From a virus: a stretch of 29,558 nt of DNA. Made by a program: the position numbers and the translations under genes. The stretch covers positions 1-29,558 of IMG/VR virus record IMGVR_UViG_3300046453_000188; one strand, 5' to 3'. Below are positions 13,175-21,320 of the stretch, piece after piece. The notes under the pieces were generated by a model. That model ran no database searches. It was given only the letters and a program-made list of their open reading frames with translations, and was not told where the DNA came from. Position 1 is the first letter of the stretch, and each line of letters begins with the position of its first letter.

Positions 13175-13809
13175 CAGCCGGCCTCCTCTGCGTCACGAGC
13201 GCAGCGATCGCACGGCAGCGGATATCCGGGGTGGATCTCGCACTCGGGGTCGCGCGTGGGCGTCGGTGTCGGCTTCGACTTCGCCGCGGCCTGTGCCGCG
13301 AGGAGGGCGAACTTCGCATCTCCGCACGCCCGGCAGGATCGGCCGCCCGGGCCTGCCGGCGTGTGCTTCGCGCAGAAGGGGGAGAGCGTGGCGGGATCGA
13401 GCGCGGGCGGCTTGGGCGGGCTGGTGCGAACGCCGATCACGGCATCCGTTCCGCGTGTGTCACGGCGTGACTCCGGTCGTGACTGAGTGCGTGACGCAGT
13501 GCGCGACTTCCGCTTTCGCTCAGTCGCCTTCGCCCGCTCGGTCAGCACGTGGTCGCGCGTCGGCTGGTACTCAGCCCAGTCGTGGAACTGGAAGCCACCG
13601 TCGGCGAGATCCCAGAGGCCCGCGTTCGTGAGCTCCACGGCCGCGTCGCGGTCGGCGAGCATGCGGAGCGCCTGCATCGACACGTGCCCGTCGGTGAGTT
13701 GCTGCGCGCAGTAGGCGCCGGCACGCACCCACAGCGCGACGGCTTCGGCCGAGAGAGGGAGCACCTTCGGGTGAGACCAGAACGAGTCGTCGACCTTGAA
13801 CCACACCAT
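13174..13809 (-). CDS. DnaD-like replication initiation protein carrying 12-bp repeats
   Basis: This 211-aa protein has an N-terminal winged-helix domain typical of phage replisome organisers: MVWFKVDDSFWSHPKVLPLS, ALWVRAGAYCAQQL, NAGLWDLADGGFQFHDWAEY. A basic linker with a 4-residue repeat follows (SRTA/SRTQ/SRPE/SRRD, about 101-116), encoded by four 12-bp DNA repeats. The C-terminus has two Cys/His modules (CAKHTPAGPGGRSCRAC, then CEIHPGYPLPCDRC). It probably melts or marks the phage origin and recruits host helicase. As in lambda O, the origin may lie inside the gene (see 13459-13507). Confidence 0.75.
   Translation of the reverse strand: MVWFKVDDSFWSHPKVLPLSAEAVALWVRAGAYCAQQLTDGHVSMQALRMLADRDAAVELTNAGLWDLADGGFQFHDWAEYQPTRDHVLTERAKATERKRKSRTASRTQSRPESRRDTRGTDAVIGVRTSPPKPPALDPATLSPFCAKHTPAGPGGRSCRACGDAKFALLAAQAAAKSKPTPTPTRDPECEIHPGYPLPCDRCARDAEEAG
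13459..13507. repeat. 12-bp-phased iterons inside the replication gene
   Basis: On the + strand CGTGAC occurs at 13466, 13478 and 13490, and CGCGAC at 13502, all exactly 12 bp apart. The array begins with the palindrome GTCACGGCGTGAC (13459-13471). The same 13-mer recurs at 27926 and 28079 beside the integrase. It is a candidate origin or initiator-binding array. Confidence 0.6.
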
Positions 13810-14417
13810 CAGCCGACCGCCCTCGTGCTGAGGAGGCGTGCGCGCGCGGTGTCGTCAGCGATGGCCTTGAGCCGGAAGTACTCGACCTCGCCGTAGACAT
13901 CGATCATCATCTGCATCGCGACGTCTGCCGCGATCTCCTGGCGGCTCTGGCCTTCGAGGCGGTACCAGCGGCCCTCGTTGGCGAAGTACACCGGCACGCG
14001 GCGTTCGTCGTCCACCCAGACAGGAACCTTCACACCCCACGCCTGCGCCTGAGCGGCCCACTCCGCGTCAGACTCGATCCAGCCGTTGAGGATGGAGTCG
14101 AGCCAGAGCACGTTCGTGAGGCGGTGCTTGTTCTTCCGGCCGCCCATGCCACCCTGGCGGTGCTGTGGGACGATGCGATCGCTCTGCGATCCGCTCATGA
14201 CGCAGGCGCGGCCGCGCAGCGCGTCACGGCGGTCGAGGGCGAGGATGACCCTTGTGGATACGCGGTCTGCCATGAGGTCTCCTTGGTGGCATGCGCACCG
14301 GTACGTGGTGCGGCAGAAGTACGGGGTCTTGCAGCACGACGGGCGGCAGCGGCCGCGGGGATCGTCGTGAGGGAGGGTGTCAGGGGAGGGGCGCGGATGC
14401 GCCAACGACGTGCTCAC
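13809..14417 (-). CDS. HNH-like endonuclease family protein with N-terminal Cys cluster
   Basis: This 202-aa protein starts at GTG 14417 (GTGA overlap with the methyltransferase stop). Residues 24-44 have CRPSCCKTPYFCRTTYRCAC, a zinc-type cluster. The core, ALRGRACVMSGSQSDRIVPQ, HRQGGMGGRKNKHRLTN, VLWLDSILNGWIESD, resembles the beta-beta-alpha HNH nucleases of actinophages, with variant catalytic residues. A second possible start, ATG 14273 (MADRVSTRV), has a strong AAGGAG five bases upstream and would give a Cys-less 154-aa form. It lies beside the cytosine methyltransferase. Confidence 0.7.
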   Translation of the reverse strand: MSTSLAHPRPSPDTLPHDDPRGRCRPSCCKTPYFCRTTYRCACHQGDLMADRVSTRVILALDRRDALRGRACVMSGSQSDRIVPQHRQGGMGGRKNKHRLTNVLWLDSILNGWIESDAEWAAQAQAWGVKVPVWVDDERRVPVYFANEGRWYRLEGQSRQEIAADVAMQMMIDVYGEVEYFRLKAIADDTARARLLSTRAVG

Positions 14418-16147
14418 GCGGCGACTCCGAGGGCCTCGTTGACGTCGTCGCCGATCCAGTGGGCGACGTTCACCGCGACGGCGTTGCCGGCGCCCTGCGT
14501 CGTCTCGCTCTTGTTCGCCGCCGACGTGTCGTACTCGTCCCGGAACCGCTGCGCGCGCAGATGCTCCTTGGGGCCGAGCATCCGGAATCGGACGTCGTCG
14601 AGGTCGAACGGTAGGTCGCCCTCGTACATCGACTTCGGTCGAGTCCGCTCGGGCACGACGAGAGAGACGTTGGGACGCGCCACCATGCCGGGCAGGGGCT
14701 CATCGACGCTCTTATTCATATGCTCGATGCGCGCGTAGTCCAGTCCGCCGTGATGCTTCGAGAGGAACGCTCCAGGCGGGACGGTGAGCCCGTGGTGACT
14801 GCCGCCTGCGGTGATGGCCGACAGAGCTTCGTTCTCGACGCCGCGGACGCTGCTCGTGCCGTAGAGCTCAGCGATGTAGGGCGGGACCACGAGGTTGTGA
14901 TGCGCGCCACCGGCCGTGATTGCGCCGAGCGCTGTCGCGGCCGGGTCGCTGTTGCGTCGCTCAGATCCTGCCTGCTCCCCGTACTGGTGGGAGATGAACG
15001 GCGGGAAGGCGAGTGCGTCGCCGATCTTCGTGGAGCGCGTCGGCAGCGGTCCCGCGGTGAGTTCGCGGGCGCGGGCGTCACCGTCGTGGTTCACGGCGAG
15101 CATGTAGGGCGGGACTGCGATGCCGTCGCCGGTGCCGCCGGCCTGGCGTGCCATCAGCGGCATGAGCGAGTCCCACGCGCGGTAGTACGAGTCGGGCGCA
15201 CCGAAGCGCGGGTGGCGCGGGTTCGCTGCGTCCCAGGTCTGCCCCGAGCTCGCGACGACAGCGGGTCGGGCGAACATCCTCAGGCCGACCTCAATGCGCC
15301 GAAGGGTCGCTGCGCTCAGCTTCCGCATGCCCAGCGACGGGCGGTCGCCGAGACGGATGCCGAGATCGGACCAGTCGATGACGGACGCCGCAGGCAGCAC
15401 GTAAGGCTCCACGACCTGCAGCGCGTGCGTCCCGCCGTCGCAGACGTAGACGTACTGCGTGCCATATTTCCCGAACCGCGGCGCGCCCTCGGGCGTCGGC
15501 TTCTTCCAGTGCTGGCGGGTCGACACGACGGAGTCGCACTGCGGGCACCATGCTGGCGGGGCGGGCTCGAGGCGAGGCTGTGGGACGCCCTTCCGAGTTA
15601 GCGCGATGTAGATCCGGTCACGCCACTGCCCGGCCGGCGCGTTCGTGTCAGAGTAGATGTGCGCCGCGTTGACGTTGACGATCTTCCAGCGGTAGCCGAG
15701 CGACTCCCACATGCGCAGCCAGGGCTCGAACAGTGGCCAGGACGCGACCTCGACGACGTTCTCAATCAGGATCACGTCGAAGTTGCGGGCCTCGGCGGCG
15801 CGCAGCGGGTCGTACATGGTCGCTCGGGAACGGACGCCGGCTTCGGGCGGCAGAGGGTCGTCACCGAACAGCGTCGGCGCGGATGCCGTGACCCTCTTGC
15901 GACCACCGGCCGGCGAGTGCCACGTGCACTCGGGGGAGGCCCAGAGCACGGGTGCGTGCGGAAGTCGTCGCATGTCGTAGCCGGACAGATCCCCCTGGAC
16001 GTGATCGGCGTCCCGATGGTTCGCGGAGTGAACCTGGATAGCCTTCTCCCAGTGGTTGTAGGCGGAGACGAGCGTGAACCCGGCCTCCACGAGTCCGCTG
16101 CTTGCGCCGCCGAATCCGGCGAAGAAGTCGAGAAATGGCAGGCTCAT
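14414..16147 (-). CDS. C5-cytosine DNA methyltransferase
   Basis: This 577-aa protein has motif I FFAGFGGAS (8-16), motif IV WASPECTWHS with PEC instead of PCQ and the catalytic Cys at 74, motif VI IENVVEV (E129), motif VIII QWRDRIYIAL and C-terminal motif X QGAGNAVAVNVA. The long middle part contains three related blocks (AxxAITAGGxHHxLxVPP), probably the target-recognition domain. It methylates cytosine C5 in phage DNA, likely to resist host restriction; the target site is unknown. No cognate restriction gene is visible. ATGA overlap with the helicase-methyltransferase gene indicates joint expression. Confidence 0.9.
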   Translation of the reverse strand: MSLPFLDFFAGFGGASSGLVEAGFTLVSAYNHWEKAIQVHSANHRDADHVQGDLSGYDMRRLPHAPVLWASPECTWHSPAGGRKRVTASAPTLFGDDPLPPEAGVRSRATMYDPLRAAEARNFDVILIENVVEVASWPLFEPWLRMWESLGYRWKIVNVNAAHIYSDTNAPAGQWRDRIYIALTRKGVPQPRLEPAPPAWCPQCDSVVSTRQHWKKPTPEGAPRFGKYGTQYVYVCDGGTHALQVVEPYVLPAASVIDWSDLGIRLGDRPSLGMRKLSAATLRRIEVGLRMFARPAVVASSGQTWDAANPRHPRFGAPDSYYRAWDSLMPLMARQAGGTGDGIAVPPYMLAVNHDGDARARELTAGPLPTRSTKIGDALAFPPFISHQYGEQAGSERRNSDPAATALGAITAGGAHHNLVVPPYIAELYGTSSVRGVENEALSAITAGGSHHGLTVPPGAFLSKHHGGLDYARIEHMNKSVDEPLPGMVARPNVSLVVPERTRPKSMYEGDLPFDLDDVRFRMLGPKEHLRAQRFRDEYDTSAANKSETTQGAGNAVAVNVAHWIGDDVNEALGVAA

Positions 16148-18771
16148 GCTGCGCTCCCTTCGAGGTCGAGAAGGTCGAACAGCGTGGGTGCGTTCGCTTC
16201 GTTGTCGTGACGGGTGAGGTAGACGACCGAGTCGGCAGTGCTCACGGGATTGAGTTCGGATCCGAAACCGCGGCGTCCCTGGCGCACCGCTTCGAGGACC
16301 GTGGAGCCGAGACCGCTGAACGGGTCCCCGACCAGCTCGCCGGGGTTCGAGTACATGCGGATCAGGCGGCGGGGGATGTCGAGCGGGAACGGACAGATGT
16401 GCGCCTCGACCTCGCGCTTGCGCTGCTCGCTGTTGAGCGTGTCGATGCGGAGCACGTCGGTCCAGATGTCATCGCGCCACGAGCCGGGGACGAGAGACGC
16501 GAACGTGCCCGGGAGCGCGTTGGCGGCGGCGAGGCGGTCAGCGAGGGCCACGTGCGCGTCGTAGTCGTAGACCGTGCGCTCGGACTGGGCGGTGAACAGC
16601 TTTGAGCGGACGCCGACCTCGAGCGCGGCGAGATCGTCGCCGGTCAGCAGGCGGTCGCCGCCGGTGCGCCATTCGGCCGCGGCGTCGATCTGCCACTGAC
16701 CTACCGAGTAGTCAGCCTTGTCCTTCGACACGGGGAGGTCGGCGTATCCGCGGGAGCGGTTCGTCTGCGGCTTGTGGAAGAGCAGGACGTACTCGGGGGA
16801 GCCGACGCCCATCTTCGAGTGGTCCTTCGTCATCTCGGAGTACGAGAGGCGGTAGGTCTGGTTGTTCTCGCGGACGACGTCGGTGGTGACGGTGATCATG
16901 CCGAAGTAGTCGAACCCGTGGCCGGTGTAGTGCGCGATCGCTTCGGCGTGCATCGTGTCGAACGTGTAGACGCCGGTGCCGGTGACGGATCCGTAGAGCG
17001 GGAAGTCCTTCACGTGCACCGCGAGGATCCGGCCGGGCATGAGCGCACGATGCAGCGACGGAGTCAGGTAGTCCATCTGCCACCAGAACTGGCCGTTGTC
17101 GTCGACGTGGCCGAAGTCGGCGTAGTTGGGCGAGTACTCGTACTTGCCGCCGAAGGGGATCGACGTGACGATCAGCCCCATCGAGTCGGAGGAGACGTGA
17201 TCACGCCACTCGACGACCGAGTCGTTCAGCACGATCTCCCAGTGCTGGCCTGACCATGCCTCGCGCTCGACTCCCATGGCGCGGGCGAGCTCGGTGGAGA
17301 CGGCGGTCGCGTCAAGGCCGAACTCGCGGAGGATGTCGCTCATCGTGTCGGTGAGCGCGTCGTCCTCCTGCCACTTCGTGAGCAGGTTGTCGCGGACGTC
17401 GGACTCGGTCTCGCCGTAGAGCAGATGCACGGTGCACGCCCGCCGCTGTCCGAAGCGGTGGATGCGGTGGATCGCCTGCACGGTCTGCTCGTACTTGTGC
17501 GTGACGCCGACGAACACGGCCGTCGAGCACTGCTGCAGGTTCAGGCCGCGGCCGAGCATCATCGGCTTCCCGATCAGCGCGTAAGTGTGCCCGCTGAGCC
17601 ACGTGCCGAGCCGCTGCTCCACTTCCTCATCCGAGAGCGAACCGTGGATCGAGGAGAACGACATGTTGGCCTTGCGGAGCGCCGACTCGAGCGCGTCCTG
17701 CTCGTCGTTCAGATCGCACCACAGGATGATCTGCGTCGTGGAGCGGTCGATCGCGTGCGCCGCCACGACCTCCATCGCGCGGGCGATCCGAGCCTCCAGC
17801 GTGTGCCGCTTCTCGCGCGCCGACTCGACGGCGGACTTCGCGCCGCCGCGCACGAGAACGCCCTGACCGTCCTTCTCGATCTGGTCGGAGAGGATGCCGA
17901 CCTCGACCTCATCCCAGACCACCTCGAGCGGTGGCAGCGCGTAGCCCTCGTCGGAGTAGCCAAGGTCGGAAGGCCGCTGGATGAAGCACGCCCACGTGTT
18001 CAGCCACAGCATGAACTCGCGCCTTTTGTGCGGGTGGATCTTGAGGTTGCCCGCCTTCGAGGAGTCCCGCTTGAAGAACCGCGTGAGCGCCTGGCCGGTG
18101 TCCATGATGCCGAGGAAGCCGGCGTAGTGGATGAGCTCCTTGTGTCGGTTCGGCGCCGGCGTCGCGGTCGCGACGAACCGGTACGTCACGTCGTTGAACA
18201 GCGGGAGGAACCGCTGATACGTCTCGGAGCCGAACGAGCGCAGCACGGCCGCCTCGTCGAGCGACGCCGCGACGAACAGCGACAGGTCGAACTTGCCATC
18301 CCGCACGGACTCGTAGTTCGTGACGTAGAGACCAGACCATGACTGGTCGACCTCGGCCGTCGATCGGACGAACCGCACCTCGGTGTCGAGGAGGTCGCGT
18401 CCGTCGGCGATGATGTCGAAGCGCACGCCGAGAGGGGCCACGATGAGCCCGCGGCGGGTCTCGATACCGAACGCGTCGCGGCTGCCGCGGATCGCGGGGC
18501 CGTGCTCGACGATCAGTCGCAGGATCTCCAACTGCATGACGGACTTGCCGAGGCCGTAGCGGGCGAAAATCGCGCGTCGTCCGCCCTTCACCGCCCACTT
18601 GACGATGTCGGCCTGGTGGGGCTTGAAGTGCTCGTGACCGGGGCGCATGATCGGCGACAGCCATTCGTCGCGGACATCGAACCCGAAGGTCCGGTCGAAC
18701 GCGACCTTCTCGCGGAGGAACTCGTCGTACGGGCGACCGTCGTTACCAGTCGCCAGCGTGAGGAGAGTCAC
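16144..18771 (-). CDS. SNF2-type helicase fused to N6-adenine/N4-cytosine DNA methyltransferase
   Basis: This 875-aa protein has two domains. Residues ~45-480 are a superfamily 2 ATPase: Walker A region GLGKSVMQLE (73-82), DEAA (172-175), TATPAPN (202-208) and motif VI QAIHRIHRFGQ (432-442), all SNF2-like. Residues ~500-875 are a beta-class amino-methyltransferase with the catalytic motif as TSIPFGG (536-542; usually S/DPPY/F) before the AdoMet motif DPFSGLGST (816-824). Such fusions occur in actinophages and mobile elements. A helicase moving along DNA and methylating it resembles Type I/III or ISP restriction enzymes without a nuclease. The start overlaps the J-domain gene stop by 4 bp. Confidence 0.9.
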   Translation of the reverse strand: MTLLTLATGNDGRPYDEFLREKVAFDRTFGFDVRDEWLSPIMRPGHEHFKPHQADIVKWAVKGGRRAIFARYGLGKSVMQLEILRLIVEHGPAIRGSRDAFGIETRRGLIVAPLGVRFDIIADGRDLLDTEVRFVRSTAEVDQSWSGLYVTNYESVRDGKFDLSLFVAASLDEAAVLRSFGSETYQRFLPLFNDVTYRFVATATPAPNRHKELIHYAGFLGIMDTGQALTRFFKRDSSKAGNLKIHPHKRREFMLWLNTWACFIQRPSDLGYSDEGYALPPLEVVWDEVEVGILSDQIEKDGQGVLVRGGAKSAVESAREKRHTLEARIARAMEVVAAHAIDRSTTQIILWCDLNDEQDALESALRKANMSFSSIHGSLSDEEVEQRLGTWLSGHTYALIGKPMMLGRGLNLQQCSTAVFVGVTHKYEQTVQAIHRIHRFGQRRACTVHLLYGETESDVRDNLLTKWQEDDALTDTMSDILREFGLDATAVSTELARAMGVEREAWSGQHWEIVLNDSVVEWRDHVSSDSMGLIVTSIPFGGKYEYSPNYADFGHVDDNGQFWWQMDYLTPSLHRALMPGRILAVHVKDFPLYGSVTGTGVYTFDTMHAEAIAHYTGHGFDYFGMITVTTDVVRENNQTYRLSYSEMTKDHSKMGVGSPEYVLLFHKPQTNRSRGYADLPVSKDKADYSVGQWQIDAAAEWRTGGDRLLTGDDLAALEVGVRSKLFTAQSERTVYDYDAHVALADRLAAANALPGTFASLVPGSWRDDIWTDVLRIDTLNSEQRKREVEAHICPFPLDIPRRLIRMYSNPGELVGDPFSGLGSTVLEAVRQGRRGFGSELNPVSTADSVVYLTRHDNEANAPTLFDLLDLEGSAA

Positions 18772-19427
18772 AGGAGACCTGCCTCTCGCAGCGTCGCCTC
18801 GGCGAGTGTGACCCGCTGGAACTGCGCGGCGTCACCGCCCAGGTCTGGGTGCGTCGAGCGCTTCGCGGCACGCACGGCACTGACCAGTGCCCCGCGAGAT
18901 GCAAGCGTTGCCGCGCCGGTCGCATCGCCGAGGAAGTCCATCAGGAACTCCAGGGCATCGTCGGCGGTGGCGAACCCCGCCGGGGCCGCGGTCGCCTCGA
19001 TCGCGAGGAACCCGCGGTACTGCTCACCATGGCGGGTTACCCCGTAGCGGTCGACCATGCGGAGCGCTTCGAGTGCCTTGGCGATCGCGCGGAGGTTGTC
19101 CTGCCAGGTGGTGAACGTGTCGCACGGATACGAGAGGTGCCCGTGCTTCGAATCGAGGGAGAAGATCACGCCCGGGTGCTCGGCGACGGCGTGCGCGCGC
19201 GGGCGGCCGTCGAGACGCCAGAGCTTGTCGCCGAGGGGGATCGCGATGAGGAGCTCGGCGGACTCGCGCTGATTGCGAGTGTCGGTGAGGTGCCAGATCT
19301 CACGGTCGAGGAGGTCGAGGGTCGCGGTGAGGCCCGCGCGGAACGAGGCACTCTTCCGGACGCGGGTGAGTTCGCCCGGCCACTGCCTGATGGGGGCGAC
19401 GGTCATGGTGTCGGGCCAGGTGGTCAT
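18768..19427 (-). CDS. J-domain (DnaJ-like) actinobacterial protein
   Basis: This 219-aa protein starts at ATG 19427 as MTTWPDTMTVAPIRQWPGEL. It has HPGVIFSLDSKHGHLSYPCD, ALEALRMVDRYGVTRHGEQY and a C-terminal J-like segment with HPDLGGDAAQFQRV (HPD at about 192). This is a known actinobacterial family often annotated DnaJ. A J-domain normally stimulates Hsp70 ATPase. Its position next to the helicase-methyltransferase suggests assembly or remodelling of a DNA-processing complex (inference). Confidence 0.8.
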   Translation of the reverse strand: MTTWPDTMTVAPIRQWPGELTRVRKSASFRAGLTATLDLLDREIWHLTDTRNQRESAELLIAIPLGDKLWRLDGRPRAHAVAEHPGVIFSLDSKHGHLSYPCDTFTTWQDNLRAIAKALEALRMVDRYGVTRHGEQYRGFLAIEATAAPAGFATADDALEFLMDFLGDATGAATLASRGALVSAVRAAKRSTHPDLGGDAAQFQRVTLAEATLREAGLL

Positions 19428-19867
19428 GCTGCTGCTCCGATGTGCTTCCAGATGCGTCCAGAGACGATCTGCGAGATGTTCGAGGGGGTGACGCCGTATT
19501 CGGCGGCGAGGTCGGTCACGCGGGCACCGACGGCGGCGCGGGATCGAATGTCCAGGACCTGCCCGCCGGTGAGACGTCGACGGGGCGAGCGCTCGCGGCG
19601 CGCCATGTCGGCCATGTTCTCGGCGTGGGTCCCGCGGATCAGGTGCGCCGGGTTGCAGCACGGCGGGTTGTCACACGTGTGGCGGGCTTCGTCGGTGCCG
19701 AGCTCTCCGTGCGTGATAACGAACGCGATACGGGACGCGACGAGCATCCGACCGTCGGCGGCAAACCGGCCGTACCCGGCGGATCGAGCGCGCTTCCACT
19801 CCCAGCAGTCGTCAGCCCCCTTCACGTCAACGTGCGACCAGAAGCGGGCGATATCAGCGGCGTTCAC
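19424..19867 (-). CDS. HNH homing endonuclease with C-terminal HTH
   Basis: This 147-aa protein carries an HNH_3 domain: WEWKRARSAGYGRF, ASRIAFVITHGEL, RHTCDNPPCCNPAHLIRGTH (H and N residues of the motif) and AENMADM. The C-terminal part LTGGQVLDIRSRAAVGARVT, DLAAEYGVTPSNISQIVSGR is a helix-turn-helix for target recognition. Free-standing genes of this kind are mobile within phage genomes. It overlaps both neighbours by 4 bp, so it is well integrated. It may cut competing phage DNA at a homologous site. Confidence 0.85.
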   Translation of the reverse strand: MNAADIARFWSHVDVKGADDCWEWKRARSAGYGRFAADGRMLVASRIAFVITHGELGTDEARHTCDNPPCCNPAHLIRGTHAENMADMARRERSPRRRLTGGQVLDIRSRAAVGARVTDLAAEYGVTPSNISQIVSGRIWKHIGAAA

Positions 19868-20304
19868 AGGTCGACCCCGCCTTCGAGGAGGATCGCGAAC
19901 GTCTCAGCAGTCATCGTGACGAACTGCTCGGCCGGATCCGTGGTGCCGCGCTTCTTGTGCATGACGACGCCGACCAGGGCGCCATCGTTGAGGCGCTCTG
20001 TCTCGGCCTCGCGCAGCCACGCGGGCAGGGAGACCGTGGCGGTGTTCTTGCACTCGATGACAACGCGGCCACCCCGGATCGTGCGGACACCGGAGATGTC
20101 TCCACGGTCCTTCGACCCGTGTTTCACGCGACGGTCGATACGGTCGTCGTTCATGCGTGCAGCGAGCCAATCGGCCTGAGCGCGCTCGAAGGAACTGCCC
20201 GCCTTCTTCGCCGATGCCCGGTTGCGGCGCGGCTTCTTGATCGTCGGAATGGTGTCGGTCTGTACCTGCTCCGACGCGGGGTCGGGCATCATGGAAAGGC
20301 TCAC
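19864..20304 (-). CDS. RecB/VRR-like nuclease, putative Holliday junction resolvase
   Basis: This 146-aa protein starts at GTG 20304 with AGGAG seven bases upstream. A basic N-terminus (KKPRRNRASAKKAGSSFERA) is followed by DRRVKHGSKDRGDISGVRTI and RGGRVVIECKNTA. This is the E-x(n)-D-I-xG...V-x-E-x-K arrangement of PD-(D/E)xK nucleases. In phages of this type it resolves recombination intermediates or nicks DNA. The first gene after the hairpin pair at 20343-20423, it follows the recombination cluster. Confidence 0.75.
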   Translation of the reverse strand: MSLSMMPDPASEQVQTDTIPTIKKPRRNRASAKKAGSSFERAQADWLAARMNDDRIDRRVKHGSKDRGDISGVRTIRGGRVVIECKNTATVSLPAWLREAETERLNDGALVGVVMHKKRGTTDPAEQFVTMTAETFAILLEGGVDL

Positions 20305-20342
20305 GCTGAGACTCCTGCTACGGGATGAGATGTGTGGGTTGA

Positions 20343-20373
20343 GGGGCCGAGCTGCTGCAATCAGCTCGGCCCC
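20343..20373. terminator. 12-bp perfect hairpin (terminator or attenuator)
   Basis: GGGGCCGAGCTG (20343-20354) pairs perfectly with 20362-20373 around a 7-nt loop. It lies between the DUF2303 gene and the nuclease gene. For leftward transcripts no T-tract follows; on the + side CGTTT does. Confidence 0.65.
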
Positions 20374-20378
20374 CGTTT

Positions 20379-20423
20379 CGTCCGGGCCGGCGACCGGGGG
20401 ATACGCCGTGGGAGGCCCGGACG
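20379..20423. terminator. Second inverted repeat after the DUF2303 gene
   Basis: CGTCCGGGCC (20379-20388) pairs perfectly with GGCCCGGACG (20414-20423) around a 25-nt GC-rich loop. It is immediately downstream of the DUF2303 stop and next to the 20343 hairpin. Together they probably reduce read-through. Confidence 0.5.
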
Positions 20424-20426
20424 GGC

Positions 20427-21320
20427 TTACGCGGCCGGGCGGCCGTAGAAGATCGGCACGTCCCCGATGCCGTCGTGCACGCGCGTCTCGACGAGCTCCG
20501 TAGAGTCGGCGTTCGCGCGCTTGTCGGTCTTGCCGTCGCGGATCTCGGTGACGATGTCCGCGAAAGCCGCCTCGAGGATCAGCTCGGGGCGTTCGAGCTT
20601 GAAGCCCAGGGAGACCGATCCGCCGCGGAGGCGGTAGCGGAAGCTCGCCCAGATGGAGTAGATCGGGCCACCGATGTACGGGCGAAGAGCGAGCTGGATG
20701 CGGGACGGGATCTCGATGTCACCCTTCTGGCCGGCCTTCGCGGCCGTGTCCTCCGTGAAGTTCAGCGTCACGTCGCCGCTGGCCTCACGGATGCTGCTCT
20801 CGAACTCGACCTTGGTCTTCGCCTGGAACGTGCGGGCGATGTCGATCATCCGCGCGGCGTCGGGGTCGATGACGTCGAGGTACCGGTCGTCGAGGAAGTC
20901 GGCGAACTCGGCCTGATCGACGAGCTTCCCGTCAGCGGCGACCCACGCGAGCCAAGCGTTCGAGTGCTCAAGGTCGAGACTGACCTTGTGCTTCTGCCAG
21001 CCAGGATCGCCGCCAGCCCTCTCGTGCGAGTCGATCACCGCGATGACCTTCGACGACTTGATGTGGGCGTAAACCTCGGTGCCGTCGACGGCGTGACGGT
21101 TCACGTATCGAACCAGCGACTCCGCGTCGGTGACGCTGCGCGATGCCGTCTCGTGGCGGGGGTGCTCGTCGTACTCGTCAGTGGTGACGACCTTGACCTT
21201 GCCCTCGCCATCTGCGATCGCGTAGACCTCGCCGACAGCGAGTTCTTTCGGTTCGACGGCCTGCTGCGCGAGTTCCGCCGCGACAGCGTTCTCGGTCTTC
21301 GTTTCTTCGATGGTGGTCAT
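20427..21320 (-). CDS. DUF2303 family protein (YfdQ-like)
   Basis: This 297-aa protein fits DUF2303, a common early phage family. It has SVTDAESLVRYVNRHA, TEVYA, VIAVIDSHERAGGDPGWQKH, FLDDRYLDVIDPDAARM, TLNFTEDTAAKAGQ and EIPSRIQLALRPYIGG. Family members lie with RecT/exonuclease genes, and no enzymatic activity is known to me. The start at ATG 21320 overlaps the upstream stop by 4 bp. It is followed by two hairpins. Confidence 0.8.
   Translation of the reverse strand: MTTIEETKTENAVAAELAQQAVEPKELAVGEVYAIADGEGKVKVVTTDEYDEHPRHETASRSVTDAESLVRYVNRHAVDGTEVYAHIKSSKVIAVIDSHERAGGDPGWQKHKVSLDLEHSNAWLAWVAADGKLVDQAEFADFLDDRYLDVIDPDAARMIDIARTFQAKTKVEFESSIREASGDVTLNFTEDTAAKAGQKGDIEIPSRIQLALRPYIGGPIYSIWASFRYRLRGGSVSLGFKLERPELILEAAFADIVTEIRDGKTDKRANADSTELVETRVHDGIGDVPIFYGRPAA

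Noticed and set aside
14262-14270. Second DnaA-box-like site (complement TATCCACA) in the HNH-like gene
   Set aside because: It is 8/9 to consensus, inside coding sequence, and lacks nearby repeats.
14720-15601. Rightward open frame opposite the C5-methyltransferase
   Set aside because: The product is low-complexity Arg/Ala/Val and overlaps the conserved recognition domain of the methyltransferase on the other strand.
17425-18342. Long rightward open frame opposite the helicase-methyltransferase
   Set aside because: It is antisense to a gene with clear motifs, is rich in Arg/Val/Glu as expected from reading GC-rich DNA backwards, and has no family motif or ribosome site.
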